In this document: one piece after another, positions 49,086 to 54,788 of the stretch
Numbering within the stretch: the stretch's first letter is position 1
Layout: every line of letters begins with the position of its first letter
Source: an uncultured Candidatus Melainabacteria bacterium
GTDB lineage: Bacteria > Cyanobacteriota > Vampirovibrionia > Gastranaerophilales > Gastranaerophilaceae
Assembly (NCBI GenBank): GCA_947090755.1
Contig: CAMUPF010000011.1
Span: 1-54,788 of the forward strand
Length of the DNA: 54,788 nt
Direction: 5' to 3'
Translations under genes and position numbers: made by a program
The notes under the pieces: model-generated
What the model saw: the letters and a program-made list of their open reading frames with translations, nothing else
The model's database searches: none
What the model was told of the DNA's origin: nothing

Positions 49086-49890
49086 CTTGAGCCTCCAATG
49101 ATTGATGTCCTGTTTTATAGGATTTCAAAAGCACTCCGCGTTTTGAAGTCTGGATAAAATCAATCATTTTTTCAATATATTCATTCATCGGAATTTCAGC
49201 CCTGATTTTCTCAATGGCTTGAGTAGTGTTCAGGTCTTTTGAAACAAGAAGTTTAAACGCCGCGTTGGTTGCGGTTCTGACTTCTTGTGAAACCCCTCTG
49301 CGTTTCATTGCAATAACGTTTAAACCATCCGGAACAGGCGGACGACCTTCACCTTTTGAGTAAGGCAGAATATCTTGACGTGACGCTGAGAAACCGCTGA
49401 TAATCGCCATATCGCCGATTCTGATATTTTGGTGGAATACACTCATTCCGCCGACGAATGCGCCAAAGCCAACGTGTACATGGCCGCCAAGCGTTACAAG
49501 GTTTGCTAAGATTACCTGATCCTCAAGAACACAGTTATGAGCGATGTGTGCGCCAACCATGATTAAACATTTTTTACCGATTCTGGTTGTGCAGTCACCG
49601 CAATTAGCGCCGCGGTGAATAGTAACGTTTTCTTTAATGATAGTGCCGTCACCGATAATGACCTTTGTAGGTTCGCCTTTGTAGCCCAAATCCTGCGGTT
49701 CTGAACCAATTGTTGCAAACGGGCTTATCGTACAGCCTTCGCCGATTTCAGCGTGTTCAATATACGCGTTAGCAATAACACGGGTTTTGCTTCCAATCTT
49801 AACGTTTTCACCGATAACAACATAAGGCCCGATAATAGCATCTTCTGCAATCTGCGCCGACGGGTGAATCACTGCGGTTTTATCTATCAT
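49078..49890 (-). CDS. lpxA: UDP-N-acetylglucosamine acyltransferase
   Basis: 270 aa; first step of lipid A synthesis (3-O-acylation). A left-handed beta-helix of hexapeptide repeats covers residues 1-190 (IHPSAQIAEDAIIGPYVVIG), with the catalytic His in the MVGAHIAHNC region and the C-terminal helical domain. It shows that the organism can make lipid A, consistent with an outer membrane. No other lpx gene is adjacent. Confidence 0.93.
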   Translation of the reverse strand: MIDKTAVIHPSAQIAEDAIIGPYVVIGENVKIGSKTRVIANAYIEHAEIGEGCTISPFATIGSEPQDLGYKGEPTKVIIGDGTIIKENVTIHRGANCGDCTTRIGKKCLIMVGAHIAHNCVLEDQVILANLVTLGGHVHVGFGAFVGGMSVFHQNIRIGDMAIISGFSASRQDILPYSKGEGRPPVPDGLNVIAMKRRGVSQEVRTATNAAFKLLVSKDLNTTQAIEKIRAEIPMNEYIEKMIDFIQTSKRGVLLKSYKTGHQSLEAQDE

Positions 49891-50044
49891 AAACTTCTCC
49901 TCTTTATTCCTACAATAGACTTATTGTAGTACAAAATAAAAAGAAATTGAATAGCTTTATATTTATTTAATAAAAAGGGCAGACCGAAGTCTGCCTAATG
50001 AAAAGAAGTATTTTTCTAAGAGAGAGTAAATGTAATTTATAAGT

Positions 50045-50425
50045 CTAAGCTGACAACAATTTATAAGCGTCTTCAAAATCGCCAAGCATCATTGCAGCGT
50101 TAAAGCTTGTGCTTGCCATTCTTTCGCGTGTTTCAGGTGTAATATACGGGTTTAACATTTCATCCACCTGACGGTCATACTCAGCTCTTTCCGCAAAGGA
50201 AGTCAGAGTTCCAACATTTTTTGCTGCTGCAGCCTCAACCCTTTCTTGAGGAGTTACGCTTGTTGTTTTTTCAACACCCCAAGATGAAGATGTTTTTTCT
50301 GTTTTATTTAATCCAAAATTAAAGTCAAATCCTGTTTTTCCTGCCTCAGCTTTGCGTACTCCGCCATTAAAAAGCGGTGAGCTTACTGGTCTGGATTGTC
50401 CTGCGTCATAATTTCCGAATGTCAT
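50045..50425 (-). CDS. Hypothetical protein
   Basis: 126 aa from ATG 50425 (MTFGNYDAGQSRP), with GGAG about 8 nt upstream; ATG 50431 would sit almost on that site. The first 75 residues are low-complexity and Gly/Ser/Thr/Lys-rich; the last 50 are helical (AERAEYDRQVDEML, ASTSFNAAMMLGDFEDAYK). It may be a lineage-specific protein; no function visible. It is divergent from the 600-aa gene. Confidence 0.65.
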   Translation of the reverse strand: MTFGNYDAGQSRPVSSPLFNGGVRKAEAGKTGFDFNFGLNKTEKTSSSWGVEKTTSVTPQERVEAAAAKNVGTLTSFAERAEYDRQVDEMLNPYITPETRERMASTSFNAAMMLGDFEDAYKLLSA

Positions 50426-50624
50426 ACTCATACTCCTTTTCTCTTAATCTTTACTTCTCGTGTTTGTTTCTCTTAATAATCGATTTCCTATACTTCTATA
50501 AAGTATTTTTGTATTTAAAAATTGCCTAAAGCGTATATAACCTTTATAGATTTGTAACAAAAGTTAACACTACTCTAAAGAAAGCCTTTAATAATGCCGA
50601 TATTAGAATTGAAAGGAAATAACT

Positions 50625-52427
50625 ATGGGCTTATCAGCATCACAGGCAAGATTACTTAGCATAACCCAACGGATAAACAATAACGAATTGCAATCCGAAA
50701 TCATTGCTAACAACAAGATTATGTTGTCAGAAGCGAATGTTGCTGCCCGTGATAAATATATTGGAGCCCTGGATTCCAAAGCTTTTGATTATGTTTCTTA
50801 CAATGATACGGGGATTCAGGAAACTGTCGCATTTACTTTTAACGCGTTAAACCAATACACACCGCTTAAAAATCAGTATTCATTATACAACACAGAAGGC
50901 CAGCTTCTTGTAAGTGCAAAAGATGCTGAAAACTTCCAAAAATCAGATTCATTATTCAAATTTCTTAACGAATACGGACTTTTTGACCGCAGCGGTAAAG
51001 AGTTTGAAGAAATCATGAAACAGTATGATAAAGATATAGCCGATTACAATGAGCAAAAAGCAAAATACGACCAACAACTTGAAGAATTTAATAGGAACTT
51101 AGCAAGTTATCAAGAAAAACTTGACGACTATAATAAAAAACTTAAAGACCATCTTGCAAAAGTAGAAGCATATAATAAAGCAATGGAAGAATATCTTAGA
51201 CTGTCTAGCTTACCTAAATTATACAGCAACTTTCTCACTGCTGCAACAACAGGTAGTGAAGCATATCACTATTCCCAAGCAAAAAGAGGAGACTCAGGAT
51301 GTCTTTTACACGTATTAAATAACTTACTAAAAGATAGTAGCGGAACTGCGTATCCACCATACACGACAAGTGCTGGCTCACAAATAACCGGCTTATGGGA
51401 AGATAGTTCTTATCATATACCAGCCCTTTATTCTGTTGGAGAAAACATGAAAACCCATCAAGATGCATATGTTTGTGATGGTATAGATGTTGGAACAGAC
51501 GGAACTCAAAATCTATATGAAAAAGCAAGAAGAAATGGTGAACCGATTACAGATTTAATCAAATTAGCCAGCGACTTTATTGAAATAGATAAGGGAGGAG
51601 GAAACTATTCCTACGAGAAAAAATCATTATACCAAAAAACTATTGATATGTATTATCTTATCTTAAATAGTAAAGAAATGCGTTCCGGCGCAGGGTCATT
51701 AAACCTGTGGTCACTAAGTGATGTTGGTGCCAGCGTTGAAACAGTTGTAGAAAACTATGTAGAAGGCGATATGAAAGGCCTAGACCCGAAAGAACCTGAC
51801 CCGGTTCCACCTCTTGAGGACTTTACAGAAGAAATGCCAAAATTCGAAGGAAGCCTTGGACCAGAACCAAAAATGCCTAAGCCGCAAGTGAAAATCTACG
51901 ACAAGCCGCTTGCTCAATGGTATATTAACCTCTGGTACGCAATGGATGGTCAAGAAAAGCCTGATAAAATTTCAACCGTTGATGATGAACAGGCAAACTT
52001 TGACTATTATATTGTTGATGACAAACTAAGAGTTTCAAGCTTCAACGCAAAAGGCGAGCAAACAAATAAATATTATCAGGTGATAGACACAAATCTTGCC
52101 AATGACACAAGCTGGCTGCAATTCGCATTAACAAACGGCATTGTTACTATGAAACAGGCTGCACTTCAAACAAACGGCGATATTCTCTGGACCGGCATTG
52201 AATATTCTAGTACAAGCGACATCAGAGAACGCGACGACAACTCAAGAATCGCTAAAGCGGAGGCTGAATACAAGAAAAGTTTATATCAAATTCAAGCCGA
52301 AGACAAAGAATATGATATGGCACTCAAAAAATTAGATACAGAACACTCTGCGCTTTTACAAGAAGTTGAATCACTGAAAAACGTAATGAGCAAAAACACA
52401 GAACGTTCGTTTACTTCATTCTCATAG
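50625..52427 (+). CDS. Lineage-type coiled-coil protein ('MGLSASQARLL' family)
   Basis: 600 aa, no signal peptide. The N-terminus MGLSASQARLLSITQRIN resembles a family I associate with Gastranaerophilales genomes. Residues about 140-195 form a regular coiled coil (EEFNRNLASYQEKLDDYNKK), followed by a central domain of unknown type. The C-terminal part has IVDDKLRVSSFNAKGE, and a terminal helix (TEHSALLQEVESLKNVMSKN) ending RSFTSFS. The ends resemble filament-like or secreted appendage proteins, in which N- and C-terminal helices pack together; that is a guess. GAAAGGAAA precedes the start; a terminator follows. Confidence 0.72.
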   Translation: MGLSASQARLLSITQRINNNELQSEIIANNKIMLSEANVAARDKYIGALDSKAFDYVSYNDTGIQETVAFTFNALNQYTPLKNQYSLYNTEGQLLVSAKDAENFQKSDSLFKFLNEYGLFDRSGKEFEEIMKQYDKDIADYNEQKAKYDQQLEEFNRNLASYQEKLDDYNKKLKDHLAKVEAYNKAMEEYLRLSSLPKLYSNFLTAATTGSEAYHYSQAKRGDSGCLLHVLNNLLKDSSGTAYPPYTTSAGSQITGLWEDSSYHIPALYSVGENMKTHQDAYVCDGIDVGTDGTQNLYEKARRNGEPITDLIKLASDFIEIDKGGGNYSYEKKSLYQKTIDMYYLILNSKEMRSGAGSLNLWSLSDVGASVETVVENYVEGDMKGLDPKEPDPVPPLEDFTEEMPKFEGSLGPEPKMPKPQVKIYDKPLAQWYINLWYAMDGQEKPDKISTVDDEQANFDYYIVDDKLRVSSFNAKGEQTNKYYQVIDTNLANDTSWLQFALTNGIVTMKQAALQTNGDILWTGIEYSSTSDIRERDDNSRIAKAEAEYKKSLYQIQAEDKEYDMALKKLDTEHSALLQEVESLKNVMSKNTERSFTSFS

Positions 52428-52452
52428 CGTCAGCCGGTGTTCTACCAAACAA

Positions 52453-52482
52453 AAAAGCCACTGCGTTAACACAGTGGCTTTT
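52453..52482. terminator. Bidirectional terminator
   Basis: AAAAGCCACTG (52453-52463) pairs with CAGTGGCTTTT (52472-52482) around an 8-nt loop, between the convergent 600-aa gene and pnp. Confidence 0.88.
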
Positions 52483-52502
52483 AAAATGTCATTCAAATGT
52501 CG

Positions 52503-54641
52503 TTAGACGCTTGCTTTTTCTTCGTCTGTAACACCTTTGATTGTAAGGTTTACACGGCCTTTTTCGTCGATTTTTATAACCTTAACGATTACTTCATCAC
52601 CAACGTTCAGGTGCGGTTCGATTGTTTCGATTCTCTCTTTGCAAACTTGAGAGATGTGAACCATACCGTCTTTTCCGGGTGCAAGTTCAACAAACGCGCC
52701 GATAGGAATAATTCTTACGACTTTACCTTTTCTAATCATACCTTCTTGCGGTTTGAAAGTAATTTCGTTAATCATTCTCTTAGCGATTGCGGCACCTTCT
52801 TGATCGTTTGAAGTGATTGTTACAACACCGCTGTCTTGAATATCAATTTCAGCGCCTGATGCATCAATAATCGCGCGGATTTGTTTACCGCCAGGTCCGA
52901 TAACTGTTCCGATGTCTTCTGTCGGAATTGTCATTGTTGTAATGCTTGGTGCGAACGGTGAAAGTTGTTCAGACGGTGCTGTAATAACTTTTCTCATTTC
53001 GCCGAGGATATGTAAACGGCCTTCTTTTGCCTGAGCAAGAGCGCGTCTTAAAGTATCGTTTGCAATACCTTTTGCTTTCATATCCATTTGAAGCGCTGTG
53101 ATTCCGTCGTCGTTACCGGTAACTTTAAAGTCCATATCGCCGAGGAAGTCTTCAATACCTTGAATATCTGTCAATACAACCGGTTCTTTGCCTTCTTCGG
53201 TAATCATGCCCATTGCAACGCCGCCAATCATACATTTAACAGGAACACCTGCGTTCATCAATGCCATTGAAGATCCGCAAGTTGAAGCCATTGATGTTGA
53301 ACCGTTTGATTCTAAGACGTCAGAAGTTACGCGGATAGTGTATCCGAATTCTTCTTGCGACGGAAGCGCCGGAACGTTAGCACGTTCTGCGAGGTTTCCG
53401 TGTCCGACTTCACGTCTGCCAGGGCCTCTTAAGGCTTTAACTTCACCAACTGAGAAGCCAGGGAAGATGTATTTGTGCATATAAGTTTTTTCAGTTTCAG
53501 GGTCAACGCCGTCAAGTTCCTGTTTCATGCCAGGGCCTGCAAGTGTTGCGACTGAAAGAACCTGAGTTTGGCCGCGGGTAAATACCGCAGAACCGTGCGC
53601 ACGAGGAATAACTCCGACTTCGCACCAGATTGGACGAACATCGTGAGGTTTTCTGCCGTCTGCACGAACGCCTTCGTCAAGAATCATTGTTCTCATAACT
53701 TTCTTTTCAGCGTTTTTGAATTCTTCCGCAACAAAGTCAATGCCTGTTTCTTCAATCATTGCTTTAATAGGGTGAGTTTCATCCAGCGCGTCGACTTTTT
53801 CTTTAACAGCCTTTTTAGCTTCTTCAAGTTTATTTTGTCTGTAGGTTCTGTCAAAGTTGTGATATGCGTCGAAAATCGCGTCATAAGCTGTATCGTGGAT
53901 AATTTGTTTAAGTTCAGATGTATCGTAAGGGTTTACGAATTCTTCTTTAACAACGCCGCAAGCTTTTGCGAATTCAACCTGAGCGTCACATTGTTTTCTG
54001 ATTTCAGCCTGTGCAAACTCAACAGCGTTCATAATATCGTCTTCTGTAACGAATTTACATCCTGCTTCAACCATGATAACGCTGTCGTGAGTACCTGCAA
54101 CAACGATGTCGAGGTCAGATTTATCAGCCTGCTGGTGAGTAGGGTTAGCAATCATATTGCCGTTTTCGTCTTTAGAAACACGAACTGCACCGATAGGGCC
54201 TTCAAACGGAGCGCCGGACAACATTAATGCACAAGAAGCACCTAACATTGCCAATGTATCAGGCTGGTTTTGTTGATCGTAGCTGAACAATTGCGCTACA
54301 ATTTGTATATCATTTCTGTAACCTTTAGGGAACAGAGGTCTGATAGGTCTGTCAATCAAACGAGAAACAAGGATAGCCTTGTCGCTTGCTTTACCCTCTG
54401 AACGGTTGTAACCGCCTGGGATTCTACCGATTGAAGACATTCTTTCTTCATAATCAATTAATAATGGGAAGAAGTCGATTCCGACTCTTGGTTCTTTAGA
54501 AACAACGCAATGAACGAACAACATAGTGTCGCCGTATCTTACTGTTACAGAACCATTAGTGCTTTGTGCATACTTCCCTGTTTCGACAACGACGTTTTTT
54601 CCGCCGATTTCGATTTCGAATTTCTTAGTTTCAGGTACCAT
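52503..54641 (-). CDS. pnp: Polyribonucleotide nucleotidyltransferase
   Basis: 712-aa phosphorolytic 3'-5' exoribonuclease. Two RNase PH domains (about 1-210 and 300-540), a helical linker between them, a KH domain (IGPGGKQIRAIIDASGAEID) and a C-terminal S1 domain (GAFVELAPGKDGMVHISQV). Also typical: FPLLIDYEERMSSIGRIPGG and GGVAMGMITE. GAAAGGAAA precedes ATG 54641. It acts in mRNA decay. The 147 bp to the window end hold its 5' region; I see no clear further feature there. Confidence 0.95.
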   Translation of the reverse strand: MVPETKKFEIEIGGKNVVVETGKYAQSTNGSVTVRYGDTMLFVHCVVSKEPRVGIDFFPLLIDYEERMSSIGRIPGGYNRSEGKASDKAILVSRLIDRPIRPLFPKGYRNDIQIVAQLFSYDQQNQPDTLAMLGASCALMLSGAPFEGPIGAVRVSKDENGNMIANPTHQQADKSDLDIVVAGTHDSVIMVEAGCKFVTEDDIMNAVEFAQAEIRKQCDAQVEFAKACGVVKEEFVNPYDTSELKQIIHDTAYDAIFDAYHNFDRTYRQNKLEEAKKAVKEKVDALDETHPIKAMIEETGIDFVAEEFKNAEKKVMRTMILDEGVRADGRKPHDVRPIWCEVGVIPRAHGSAVFTRGQTQVLSVATLAGPGMKQELDGVDPETEKTYMHKYIFPGFSVGEVKALRGPGRREVGHGNLAERANVPALPSQEEFGYTIRVTSDVLESNGSTSMASTCGSSMALMNAGVPVKCMIGGVAMGMITEEGKEPVVLTDIQGIEDFLGDMDFKVTGNDDGITALQMDMKAKGIANDTLRRALAQAKEGRLHILGEMRKVITAPSEQLSPFAPSITTMTIPTEDIGTVIGPGGKQIRAIIDASGAEIDIQDSGVVTITSNDQEGAAIAKRMINEITFKPQEGMIRKGKVVRIIPIGAFVELAPGKDGMVHISQVCKERIETIEPHLNVGDEVIVKVIKIDEKGRVNLTIKGVTDEEKASV

Positions 54642-54788
54642 AATTTTCCTTTCTTGTGCGCCAATCCTGACGAATCAGTTTGTACCAAACGCACCCTTTA
54701 GTTATACACTTCTAGTTTCAGGATAATTGTACCATAAAAACAAAATTTAAAACATAAACCCGCACAACAAATTATAGATTATGTTGTA

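Noticed and set aside
53568-54227. 219-aa plus-strand ORF inside pnp
   Set aside because: It is antisense to the conserved pnp gene and has shadow-like composition, without a ribosome-binding site.

Overview
The window most likely comes from a gut-type Gastranaerophilales genome (Vampirovibrionia/'Melainabacteria', the non-photosynthetic relatives of Cyanobacteria). This is inferred from the type IV prepilin family (G|FTMAEILLSLTIIG), the Gram-negative envelope genes (lpxA, an MsbA-like ABC exporter, a TpsB outer-membrane transporter, an MCE-domain protein), the 600-aa 'MGLSASQARLL' coiled-coil protein and the general codon and base style. I ran no database search, so the lineage is an inference.

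Layout. 1-5,000: a HEAT-repeat protein (-), then a + operon of a transketolase C-terminal half, ftsE, ftsX, a small unknown gene and an isochorismatase-family hydrolase. 5,000-19,800: mostly minus-strand housekeeping operons (MCE protein-upp-valS; rarA; omega-like protein-purine nucleoside phosphorylase-VKOR/DsbA fusion-queH; ispH-rpsA) interrupted by three cassette-like pilin genes. 19,918-39,710: an AT-rich genomic island inserted in tRNA-Ile(GAT), bounded by a 45-bp direct repeat, with a tyrosine integrase next to the intact tRNA. 39,820-54,788: IspD/TarI-like enzyme and MsbA-like exporter, a Cys-rich small protein, bioB, tpsB, bioD-bioA, an M29 aminopeptidase, lpxA, two lineage-type unknown proteins and pnp.

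First main result: each of the three pilin genes carries a homopolymeric G tract (13, 11 and 13 G) inside its disposable prepilin leader, between a Shine-Dalgarno-preceded ATG and the G|F cleavage site. In all three, a tract length divisible by 3 (12 G) joins leader and pilin in frame; all three are out of frame as assembled. They share the same promoter (TTGACW-N17-CATAAT with a conserved AACATGSTA block), and a fourth copy of it points off the left edge. The mature proteins share the N-terminal pilin domain but have divergent C-terminal tip domains. This looks like a phase-variable multi-pilin switch.

Second main result: the island carries a retron-like element. A reverse transcriptase (NAxxH, YVDD, ITG motifs) is preceded by a 230-nt region with an 11-bp inverted repeat (a1/a2), an msr-like hairpin and an msd-like hairpin. 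It is followed, in overlapping frames, by two small paralogous proteins that could be effectors, and preceded by a small helix-turn-helix gene. The rest of the island contains a WG-repeat operon and a second operon of unknown large proteins that share a promoter/operator block, an XRE regulator with a palindromic operator, a TM2 protein, a PD-(D/E)XK nuclease with a small partner, a candidate short RNA upstream of a zinc-ribbon protein, and a serine recombinase. It reads as a defence or conflict island.

Several genes have a -10 box only 5-6 nt before the start codon (MCE gene, rarA, the ABC solute-binding gene, two island genes), suggesting leaderless mRNAs.
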